Of a DNA stretch of 5,516 bases, positions 1-5,516 are shown piece after piece (the stretch's first letter is position 1; every line of letters starts with the position of its first letter). This stretch comes from JBIOJM01 sp044450785 (lineage in GTDB: Bacteria; Planctomycetota; Planctomycetia; Isosphaerales; Isosphaeraceae): the NCBI GenBank assembly GCA_044450785.1, contig JBIOJM010000492.1, positions 1-5,516 of the forward strand, given 5' to 3'. The notes beneath the pieces are model-generated. The model was not told the origin of the DNA, searched no databases, and worked only from the letters and a program-made list of their open reading frames with translations. The translations under genes and the position numbers were made by a program.

Positions 1-1
1 A

Positions 2-3000
2 CTTCAGCACCCGGCCCCGGTCCTCCATGCCGCCATCAGCGGGTCCGGCCTTGGACTTGTCAGCACCGTCACCAGCGACGGAGAGGTTCGATTGTGGGAG
101 GCGAGCAGCGGTCGCCGGCTCTTGTGGGAGAAGCCGAAGGAGGGAATGGCAGTGTACACCGCCTTCGGCTTTGCCGAGGGCAGGGCTCACCTTTTAGCCC
201 TCATCCGCAGCGATTTTGCGAGTCTTTCCAGCGTGTCTGACCTGCGATTGATGCCCTGGGGAAATGGCTCCGGCGTGCCGGCTTCGGGCAACAACCTGGT
301 CATCGTCGGCGCCGACAACGCCGGCCGGCTCCACATCCGGATCTTCGACGCCGGTGGCAACCTCGTCACGGACACGGACGAGACGAAGCTACCCAGCACA
401 CAAGAGTCGGCGATCTCGACCCTGAAGCAGCAACTTCCGGGCTTGTTGCCCCCGTTCGTGCTGACCGGTGCAAAGAAAGCCCAGGTTATGACCGAGGTGA
501 CATTAATCGTCGGTCAAACCCTTTCGAGCAATTCGTATCTCCGCATCTACCCCCTCGGATCGAAAGGCGAGCAATCGGAAGGGGTCCGGACTTTTTGGTA
601 CGCGGCCCCTTTCACGGCCGCCGCCTTCAGCCCCAAGTGCAAACATGTGATCGCGTATACGGGCGATGGGGCGAACAATCGCGGAGAAGCTGTCGTCTGG
701 GAAGTTCGGTCCGGAACGCAAAAAGTCCTCAAGGGGAGTGGGAAGATGGGGACTGCCCATGACGAGTCCATCACGCACGCAGCATTCACCAGCGACGGGG
801 ACTACCTGGTGACGACCGGTCGGGACGATAAGGCGTTCGTCTGGCGTCTGCACGACGGCTCGTACCGGGAACTGCTGACCAAAAAGGATGAGGAGATCGG
901 TCACACCGGAGACATCGTGTTCGCCTCGTTCGACCGGGCAGGGACCCGGGTCGTGACTGCGGGCGCGGACTCGTGGGCCATCGTCTGGGAGCGGGCGCCC
1001 GACCAACGACAATTCCGCCTGGTCCAGAAGTTGAAGAATAACCGCGCGTTGACCCACGCGGTCTTCAGCACCGACGCGCGGTACGTTCTAACCGCCGACA
1101 CGGACGGCATCACCTGCCTCTGGGATGTCAAGGACAGTCGGCCGCTTGTCACGAAGTACCACCCCGGGCAGATCATTCTCGGGCTTGCTTTCCGTGAGGA
1201 CGAGGACGGGCATGCCCGCGTGTCCCTGATCGGCAACCAGGCCAGGAGAGGTCCGGCTTACTCCAACCGGCCGGGCCAGAGGCCCGGCTTTTCGGTGGCC
1301 AACCCGTCGGGGGGGGCCTGGCCAGTGATCACGGAATGGCGCTTGACCTCAGCAGCGCCGCCCGGGGACGATGACCAGCGCCTCGCCCAATGGTCTGCGA
1401 GCCGCCAAATGATCGACAACGGTGTTCGCATGGAGTTGACTTACAAGCCGCAGGACGCGATCTTCAAACTGTGGAAGGAAAGCCGTGCGCGCCCTAACAT
1501 CATGGGTCCCGCGTCCAGTGATGAGGTAAGCAAGTGGCACGAGCGGGAAGCGGCTCTCTATGAACTGGACGGGCGGTGGAGCCTCGCAATCGAGCACTGG
1601 AAACATGCCCTCGAGAAAACGACATCTGTCAAGCGCCGCCCGATACTTCTGGCCCGGCGTGCGAGGGCTTACAGCGAACTGCCGGACTGGGATCATGCAG
1701 AGCAGGATCTTACTGCAGCCCTGAGCAAGATTCCGCGGGACAGCGAACTTTTGCAGGCGCGCGCCAATGCCCGAATTCAGCGAAGCCACCTGGAGAAAGA
1801 CCAGAACAAGCTCAAGGGCGCGATCAGCGATTACCAGCAAGCGTTACAGGCGAACCAGGAGAACGGCCTGGCCCACGCCCAACTTGCTGCTGCTTTGGTC
1901 GAATCCCACCAATTCAAGGAGGCTGTGGCCCATTTCGATCAAGCGGTGCAACGCGACGAGAAAAACCCGGACCTGCTCGTCAAACGAGCAGCAGCCATCA
2001 CGAAGTCGGGCGACCGCCGCTTCGACCGCGCTTACGCGGACTTTCGGACCGCGGGGCGGTTGTTCAAGGACCGGAGACTCTTCGACGACGCGGATAAGGC
2101 CTACTCTGGGGCTGTCGGCCTTTTGAAGGACGGCGTCGAGAGCTCACAACAGCTTCAAGCCAAGGTTCACGCCGAGTTGGCGGAAGTGCAGGAGAGCCGC
2201 GCGTCTGTGACGTTTAACGACGAGCCGAAGCGCAAGAGTTACTATCAGGATGCCTGCAAGCATTTCTTGGACGCGACCAGGTTGGACGACACGGTTTGGA
2301 CGTACTGGAGCGGGCTTGCGCGTTCTCACGAACGGCTGGGGGAATGGAAGGAGGCCCGCCGGGAGTTCGAGAAGGCGCTGAAACTGAACCCCGGCGATCC
2401 CACGCTGACCCTTTCCTGGGCCCGCTCGCTGGTCCAGGTGAAGGAGTGGGACGAGGCAGCCAAGGCGTATTTGGCGATTATCCAGCTTCAGCCCAGGGTC
2501 CTGTTGCACCGTCTCAATTTGGCCGCGATCTACCTTCAGCCGACCGCGCCGGAGAAAGAGGTGCGTTCCGAGCGGTTGGAAGCGGCGAGCCTCTGCCTCG
2601 CCGAGGCCGGCAAAGAGGAGTATTTATCGCAACAGTCTCTCCTCTGGGGTCGCCTTGCGCTGGTTCAGTTGGCAGCGGGAAAAATCGATGAATATCAAGC
2701 CACCCGCGCTCGCATGTTTGAGGCGTTCAAGACCCCCCTTGGGAATGACGCGAACAACGTGGCCTGGGCTGTCGCGCTCGTGAAGGGCACGCCCGAGGGT
2801 GCCGAACGCGCGATCAAGTTGGCCGAAAAGGCGGTTTCCGCCTTCCCGCAGAACTTCAACTATTTGAACACTTATGGGGCCGTGTTGTACCGGGCTGGCA
2901 AGCGGGCGGAAGCAATCAAGATACTTGAGCAGGCGACGAATAAACGGGCCATGGCTTTTAACCTCTCCCCGGACGATCGGGCGTACGGCAACGCGCTCGA

Positions 3001-3202
3001 CAAGTTGTTCATCGCCATGGCCCAGTACACCCCTCTTCAGCCTGAGCAAGCTCGGCAGACGTTGAAGTCGGCTGTCCAGACGATCGATCGCGTCAAACCC
3101 ACCCAGCAGTCCGAAACCCCTGAGCAGGTCCTCGCCCGGGTCTGGGCGCGGCTCGAATTCGAGGTCCTGCGGCGTGAGGCCGAGAGCTTGATCAATCGCT
3201 GA
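2..3202 (+). CDS. Large WD40-repeat/TPR-repeat protein, 5' end outside window
   Basis: Probable protein-interaction scaffold; no catalytic domain is visible. The frame is open from base 2 with no start; a TTG at 92 is not the start, because the codons before it already encode a WD40 blade ending VRLWE. About 1066 residues are visible, ending at TGA 3200-3202. Counting from base 2, WD40-like blades lie near residues 1-40, 203-236, 255-285, 300-331, 348-376 and 389-447, each with an AxFS/T-type strand and a closing hydrophobic-W motif (VVWEV, FVWRL, IVWER, CLWDV). From about residue 510 to 980 there are helical TPR-like repeats, clearest at 622-655, 765-798, 799-832 and 950-980. The linker before them (WxxSRQMIDNG, then WHEREAALYELDGRW) resembles the propeller-to-TPR junction of planctomycete kinase-WD40-TPR proteins, so an upstream kinase domain is possible but unseen. 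Two stretches in the propeller look inserted (287-523 and about 1247-1324). No signal peptide or membrane segment is visible in this part. Confidence 0.9.
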   Translation, partial: LQHPAPVLHAAISGSGLGLVSTVTSDGEVRLWEASSGRRLLWEKPKEGMAVYTAFGFAEGRAHLLALIRSDFASLSSVSDLRLMPWGNGSGVPASGNNLVIVGADNAGRLHIRIFDAGGNLVTDTDETKLPSTQESAISTLKQQLPGLLPPFVLTGAKKAQVMTEVTLIVGQTLSSNSYLRIYPLGSKGEQSEGVRTFWYAAPFTAAAFSPKCKHVIAYTGDGANNRGEAVVWEVRSGTQKVLKGSGKMGTAHDESITHAAFTSDGDYLVTTGRDDKAFVWRLHDGSYRELLTKKDEEIGHTGDIVFASFDRAGTRVVTAGADSWAIVWERAPDQRQFRLVQKLKNNRALTHAVFSTDARYVLTADTDGITCLWDVKDSRPLVTKYHPGQIILGLAFREDEDGHARVSLIGNQARRGPAYSNRPGQRPGFSVANPSGGAWPVITEWRLTSAAPPGDDDQRLAQWSASRQMIDNGVRMELTYKPQDAIFKLWKESRARPNIMGPASSDEVSKWHEREAALYELDGRWSLAIEHWKHALEKTTSVKRRPILLARRARAYSELPDWDHAEQDLTAALSKIPRDSELLQARANARIQRSHLEKDQNKLKGAISDYQQALQANQENGLAHAQLAAALVESHQFKEAVAHFDQAVQRDEKNPDLLVKRAAAITKSGDRRFDRAYADFRTAGRLFKDRRLFDDADKAYSGAVGLLKDGVESSQQLQAKVHAELAEVQESRASVTFNDEPKRKSYYQDACKHFLDATRLDDTVWTYWSGLARSHERLGEWKEARREFEKALKLNPGDPTLTLSWARSLVQVKEWDEAAKAYLAIIQLQPRVLLHRLNLAAIYLQPTAPEKEVRSERLEAASLCLAEAGKEEYLSQQSLLWGRLALVQLAAGKIDEYQATRARMFEAFKTPLGNDANNVAWAVALVKGTPEGAERAIKLAEKAVSAFPQNFNYLNTYGAVLYRAGKRAEAIKILEQATNKRAMAFNLSPDDRAYGNALDKLFIAMAQYTPLQPEQARQTLKSAVQTIDRVKPTQQSETPEQVLARVWARLEFEVLRREAESLINR
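287..523 (+). repeat. In-frame segment resembling a dispersed planctomycete repeat peptide
   Basis: This stretch of about 79 codons runs from GNNLV to IVGQTL inside the WD40 region and does not look like a propeller blade. Recognisable pieces are LHIRIFDAGGN, DTDETKLP, LKQQLPGLLPP and the VTLIVGQT end. From memory, near-identical strings (HIRIFD-DTDE-LKQQL-WPP-IVGHT) recur many times in planctomycete and some cyanobacterial genomes, often as short stand-alone hypothetical proteins; this was not checked by a search. It is flanked by two similar short motifs, SVSDLRLMPWG before and NSYLRIYPLG after, which could be neighbouring blade strands or a duplication around an insertion. The frame is intact throughout. 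The boundaries are estimated from protein character and could be off by ten codons. Confidence 0.55.
1269..1292 (+). terminator. Intragenic terminator-like hairpin inside the WD40 coding region
   Basis: Arms GCCGGGCC (1270-1277) and GGCCCGGC (1281-1288) pair perfectly over 8 bp around an AGA loop and are followed at once by TTTT (1289-1292); G1269 can add a wobble pair. This has the geometry of a short intrinsic terminator but lies in frame, encoding RPGQRPGF. It falls in a proline/glycine-rich insertion in the last propeller blade, where a blade strand should continue. It may be an inserted palindromic element, or a real site of transcription attenuation. A T-run of only four and active translation across it both argue against strong termination. 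Confidence 0.4.
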
Positions 3203-3230
3203 CGTCAAAGCACGGAGCCATCCTTCCGGC

Positions 3231-3253
3231 AGAACACCTTGCGTCCGTGTTCT
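3231..3253 (+). terminator. Possible weak terminator hairpin after the WD40/TPR gene
   Basis: AGAACAC (3231-3237) and GTGTTCT (3247-3253) form a perfect 7-bp stem with a 9-base loop, starting 28 bases after the stop codon. No T-run follows, so it does not fit a standard intrinsic terminator. A competing stem, CACGGA (3211-3216) with TCCGTG (3244-3249), overlaps it. The position is suitable for 3'-end formation or mRNA protection, but the support is thin. Confidence 0.25.
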
Positions 3254-3517
3254 CGACACTGGCGGGGCGTATCCGCTTGAAGCCGGGCAATTGAGCCGCC
3301 CTTCGAATAATCGTCACGTCAGAGATTCGCCCGGATCGTGGAATCGCTTTCAATGCGCGGTCACGCCAGGTCCCGTCACACCGATCTACTCCGCGCAACA
3401 ATCGTCGCGCGGCGAGCAGGTTCGACCAGCGCTTTCGGCACGCCGGTACCTGTATTCCAGCGGCGATTGGCTCTTCTCTCAAGCTCGAAACTGGCTCGGG
3501 CGTGTTTTGGGCTCCGA

Positions 3518-3696
3518 AATGTCGCCCGCTGCGCGGGCTGCGTTGGGACTGGCGTCGCTGCGGTCCTGGGGCTCACGCCACCAGGCTACTGCAATGTCGC
3601 CCGCTGCGCGGGCTGCGTTGGGACTGGCGTCGCTGCGGTCCTGGGGCTCACGCCACCAGGCTACTGCAATGTCGCCCGCACCGCGGGCTGCGCTGG
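3518..3696. repeat. 75-bp tandem repeat, two full units plus a diverged partial third
   Basis: Units start at 3518, 3593 and 3668, each with AATGTCGCCCGC. The first two run 75 bases each and read as identical; the third matches for about 29 bases and then diverges. Each unit start carries a perfect stem, GCCCGC/GCGGGC, at 3524-3538, 3599-3613 and 3674-3688. The loop is TGC in units 1 and 2 but ACC in unit 3, so the stem is kept while the loop changed. Each full unit has a second hairpin: CCTGG-GGC, loop TCAC, GCC-A-CCAGG (3565-3585 and 3640-3660), with one bulged A. The unit looks like a REP-type palindromic element. Similar GGCTCACGCCACCAGGCTA-like strings are, from memory, scattered between genes in planctomycetes (not checked). 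Confidence 0.9.
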
Positions 3697-3844
3697 CTAA
3701 GGCGAACATCGGTCGTCGGTCGCACCCGTTGTCAAACGGGCCCCCCACCCTCGCATCGTTGCAACCCGCGGCGCGCAATCCCTCCCAACGACTTGGCGAT
3801 GTGGGTTCGCCGTTCTAGGCTGGCATTGAGCAAGTGCGTCGGGT

Positions 3845-3870
3845 CGGATAAGCTTTATTAAGCCAATCCG
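3845..3870. promoter_or_regulatory. Imperfect inverted repeat in AT-rich patch upstream of kinase
   Basis: The arms CGGATAAGCTT (3845-3855) and AAGCCAATCCG (3860-3870) pair at 9 of 11 positions around a TATT spacer, with a central two-base mismatch. The spacer and inner arms form the most AT-rich patch near the kinase gene, ending 52 bases before its ATG. It could be an operator or part of a promoter. A weak -10-like GATAAG (3847-3852) and a -35-like TTGAGC (3826-3831) are present, but they are only 15 bases apart. It could equally be a remnant of a dispersed repeat, since the preceding GTGCGTCGGGTCGGATAAGC has a repeat-like look. No terminator-style T-run follows. Confidence 0.4.
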
Positions 3871-3908
3871 TGGTGGAGTCGACGAATCGAGTGGCCGGCC
3901 AAGCGTTT

Positions 3909-3914
3909 GAGGAG
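3909..3914 (+). promoter_or_regulatory. Ribosome-binding site of the kinase gene
   Basis: GAGGAG is a strong Shine-Dalgarno match. It lies 8 bases before the ATG at 3923 and 5 bases before the in-frame GTG at 3920. The spacing and the codon both favour ATG, but the two starts differ by one residue only. Confidence 0.7.
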
Positions 3915-3922
3915 CGGGCGTG

Positions 3923-5446
3923 ATGAATCCCTCGGTCCGCGTGGTCTGCGGTCAGTGTCTGAGAAGCGTGGAGGTGAGTGCCGACACGGAGAGGGCGGCG
4001 GCGAGTTTATGTCCTCATTGCGGCGGTCGACTCGACAGCGATTCGGACCAGTTGGCGGACTCGAGCCGGACCGACCCGTCGGGGGTCGCGGGGGGCACGT
4101 CGACGGATCTGCCGAGCTCGGGGCCGCCCGAGCTGGCGGAAACGAGAGACTGGGTCAAAACGTGGACCCAGGGCTCGCTAGGGTCGTTGGGGCGGTTTCA
4201 ACTGCGCGAGCACCTGGGAGATGGCGGGTTCGGCGAAGTCTTCCGGGCGTACGATCCGAGGCTGGATCGAGACGTGGCGGTGAAGGTGCTCAAGCAAGCC
4301 AACCCCACCGAGCGGGTGATGGAGCGGTTCTTTCGGGAGGCTCGGGCGGTGGCTCGTCTTGACCACCCGAACATCGTGGCCGTACTCGACTCCGGCTTCG
4401 ACGACGGCCGATGCTGGGTTGCCTACCAGCTCGTGGGCGGTCACCCGCTCTGGTGGTACAGCGACCACCATCGGATGGACGCGGCGACGGTCGCTCGAAT
4501 GATCCGCGCGCTGGCCGATGCGCTTGACCACTCCCACGGCATGGGGGTCGTCCACCGCGACATCAAGCCGGCCAACGTGCTCATCGACGATCAAGGGCGG
4601 CCGCGACTGATCGACTTCGGCCTGGCGCGCCGGTCCGACTTCGCGTCAGACCTGACGCGCGAAGGCGCCATCGTGGGGACCCCAGCCTACATGAGCCCCG
4701 AGCAGGCCCTGGGGCGAAGCCGGCAGGTGGACGAGCGATCGGACGTGTACAGCCTGGGCGTGATTTTCTACGAATTGCTTCATGGTCGCCGTCCCGATGA
4801 GACGGGCAGGTCGTCGATCGTGGGGCACCCGGGAAGACCGGCCGCCTCGTCGATTCCCGCGGAGCTCGCTCGGATCTGCACCAAGGCGATGGCCGTAATT
4901 CCTGCGTCCCGGCACGCGACGGCCCGCGCTCTCGCCGATGACCTGGACGGCTGGCTGCGGGTGCAAAAAGCACCGCGTACCCGGCGGTTGCTCCCGTGCG
5001 TGCACATCCGCCTGGGCATCGCCGCCCTTGCCCTGATTCTCATCGTGATCGGCAGCTTGATCGCCTGGTCTCCCTGGAAGACCCGGCCCGACGCTCCAGA
5101 CGCTGGGGCCCCAGGCCGTCCGAGCGCAACAGGGACCCTGCTCGCGGATTCTGCTTCGCCGCCATTCCCGCCGGCTGAAGCCGGACGAAGGGAAAAGATC
5201 GCCTCCCGAGACCCGACGGGCCGGCCTCTCACGGATGAGGTCCGGCTCATCGGCAACCGGGAATCACACAAATACCACCTCGAGACCTGCCACCTCGCGA
5301 AAATGATGGATGCCCGGCACCGGCTTCCGATTAAAAGTCACGAGCAGGCCCAAAAGGATGGCTACTCGCCGTGCGCAGTGTGTCTCGGTACTGGCCCCAA
5401 ACCCACGTCACCCCCTTCGGCGACCCAACTGATCAAAGGCTCATGA
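3923..5446 (+). CDS. Membrane Ser/Thr protein kinase with N-terminal zinc ribbon and Ada-like C-terminus
   Basis: Hanks-type (PknB-like) kinase of 507 residues that phosphorylates Ser/Thr on unknown partners. Residues 9-33 hold CxxC...CxxC (C9, C12, C30, C33), a probable zinc ribbon. The kinase domain spans about 92-346: glycine loop GDGGFGEV, ATP-binding K121, helix-C E139, catalytic HRDIKPAN (D213, N218), DFG at 231-233, GTPAYMSPE at 252-260, and the late Arg at 330. All key residues are present, so it should be active. The segment after GRRP (291) up to the IPAEL helix looks several residues shorter than in typical planctomycete kinases. One hydrophobic helix (about 364-382) implies cytoplasmic kinase and external C-terminus. 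After a Pro/Gly/Ala-rich linker, residues 440-489 carry H452-x3-C456...GYSPC484-x2-C487, like the metal-binding domain of Ada and of some nuclease tails. GTG 3920 is an alternative start. The gene has its own ribosome-binding site and a repeat-rich upstream region, suggesting independent expression. Confidence 0.95.
   Translation: MNPSVRVVCGQCLRSVEVSADTERAAASLCPHCGGRLDSDSDQLADSSRTDPSGVAGGTSTDLPSSGPPELAETRDWVKTWTQGSLGSLGRFQLREHLGDGGFGEVFRAYDPRLDRDVAVKVLKQANPTERVMERFFREARAVARLDHPNIVAVLDSGFDDGRCWVAYQLVGGHPLWWYSDHHRMDAATVARMIRALADALDHSHGMGVVHRDIKPANVLIDDQGRPRLIDFGLARRSDFASDLTREGAIVGTPAYMSPEQALGRSRQVDERSDVYSLGVIFYELLHGRRPDETGRSSIVGHPGRPAASSIPAELARICTKAMAVIPASRHATARALADDLDGWLRVQKAPRTRRLLPCVHIRLGIAALALILIVIGSLIAWSPWKTRPDAPDAGAPGRPSATGTLLADSASPPFPPAEAGRREKIASRDPTGRPLTDEVRLIGNRESHKYHLETCHLAKMMDARHRLPIKSHEQAQKDGYSPCAVCLGTGPKPTSPPSATQLIKGS
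5103..5246. repeat. Palindrome-rich linker-coding stretch of the kinase gene
   Basis: Three inverted repeats crowd the part of the kinase gene that encodes the linker after the membrane helix. They are a perfect 12-bp palindrome CTGGGGCCCCAG (5103-5114), CCGGCT-GA-AGCCGG (5171-5184), and a bulged stem GCCGG-CCTC (5220-5228) with GAGG-T-CCGGC (5237-5246). The encoded peptide is low-complexity Pro/Ala/Gly. The third lies at the edge of the C-terminal domain. GC-rich sequence makes some such palindromes by chance, so an origin from inserted repeats is only a suggestion. Confidence 0.35.
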
Positions 5447-5454
5447 CAAGTGAA

Positions 5455-5515
5455 GGAGAGGGCTTGCGTCCCCAGAGGCGCTCGGTGCCGCTCGCCCCTC
5501 ACCCCAGCCCTCTCC
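5455..5515. repeat. Inverted repeat downstream of kinase, dispersed-repeat type
   Basis: GGAGAGGGCT (5455-5464) and AGCCCTCTCC (5506-5515) are perfect 10-base inverted arms with 41 bases between them, starting 8 bases after the kinase stop. The right half, CCCCTCACCCCAGCCCTCTCC, is a string that I recall as a very common interspersed repeat in planctomycetes and other GC-rich bacteria (not checked). It may act in 3'-end formation, but no T-run is seen before the window ends, and the element may continue beyond it. Confidence 0.6.
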
Positions 5516-5516
5516 C

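Larger units (their letters stand above)
3203..3922. other. 720-base intergenic region with repeats, no convincing gene
   Basis: The region lies between the TPR gene stop and the kinase start. Several frames stay open here, partly because the tandem repeat unit (75 bp) is divisible by three, but none has a clear ribosome-binding site or a recognisable protein sequence. From 3255 to 3517 little is seen beyond a 6-bp stem (CCGCGC 3391-3396 with GCGCGG 3407-3412). Then come the 75-bp tandem repeat (3518 to about 3696), a small hairpin (CCCGTT 3725-3730, loop GTCA, AACGGG 3735-3740, followed by C rather than T residues), and an AT-rich inverted repeat at 3845-3870. The length and repeat content suggest that the two flanking genes are not one operon. 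Confidence 0.7.

Noticed and set aside
92..94. TTG at 92 as the start of the WD40/TPR gene
   Set aside because: The frame is open to the left edge, and bases 2-91 encode the first part of a WD40 blade, so the gene continues upstream of the window.
584..595. GTCCGGAC palindrome followed by TTTTT inside the WD40 gene as a terminator
   Set aside because: The palindrome has no loop, so it cannot form a stable RNA hairpin of terminator type.
503..1057. Long minus-strand reading frame opposite the WD40 region, with others of similar kind opposite the kinase
   Set aside because: Typical antisense open frames of GC-rich coding DNA; the plus-strand protein is clearly the real one.
3192..3482. Minus-strand reading frame in the intergenic region
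   Set aside because: No recognisable protein features, and it overlaps the end of the WD40/TPR gene on the opposite strand.
3518..3699. CRISPR array
   Set aside because: The repeats are directly adjacent 75-base units with no unique spacers and only about 2.4 copies.
3725..3746. Hairpin CCCGTT/AACGGG as an intrinsic terminator
   Set aside because: The stem is followed by a run of C, not T, and it lies nearly 500 bases past the upstream gene.
3826..3852. Sigma-70-like promoter TTGAGC (3826-3831) with GATAAG (3847-3852)
   Set aside because: Spacing is 15 bases and the -10 matches at 4 of 6 positions; too weak to call, so it is only mentioned with the inverted repeat.

Overview
The window is GC-rich and bacterial, and most likely comes from a planctomycete (Planctomycetota, Gemmatales/Isosphaerales type). 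The evidence is family-level: a very large WD40-plus-TPR protein beside a Hanks-type Ser/Thr kinase with an N-terminal zinc ribbon, a single membrane span and a C-terminal extension, together with many GC-rich palindromes. No rRNA, tRNA, CRISPR array, integrase or transposase is visible, so the assignment rests on protein style alone.

Layout. Bases 2-3202 (+) carry the 3' part of a large gene whose start lies left of the window. It encodes a WD40 beta-propeller followed by a long TPR solenoid. Two segments inside the propeller look foreign to it: an approximately 79-codon stretch (287-523) that resembles a dispersed planctomycete repeat peptide, and a short proline/glycine-rich stretch (about 1247-1324) that contains a perfect terminator-like hairpin and a run of eight G. 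Bases 3203-3922 are a 720-base intergenic region with no convincing gene. It holds a 75-bp tandem repeat (3518 to about 3696) made of hairpin-forming units and, just upstream of the next gene, a 26-base imperfect inverted repeat in an AT-rich patch. Bases 3923-5446 (+) encode a complete 507-residue Ser/Thr protein kinase with cysteine motifs on both sides of its membrane span. The window closes with an inverted repeat (5455-5515) of dispersed-repeat appearance.

How they may work together. WD40 and TPR domains are protein-interaction platforms, and in planctomycetes they are often fused to or encoded near Hanks-type kinases. The first protein may be a scaffold, or itself the C-terminal part of a kinase, and the second a membrane kinase sensing through its zinc-type domains. 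The 720-base gap with its own ribosome-binding site argues that the two genes are expressed separately. A functional link is inference only. The most distinctive feature of the window is the number of palindromic or repeated elements, both between the genes and in frame inside both of them.
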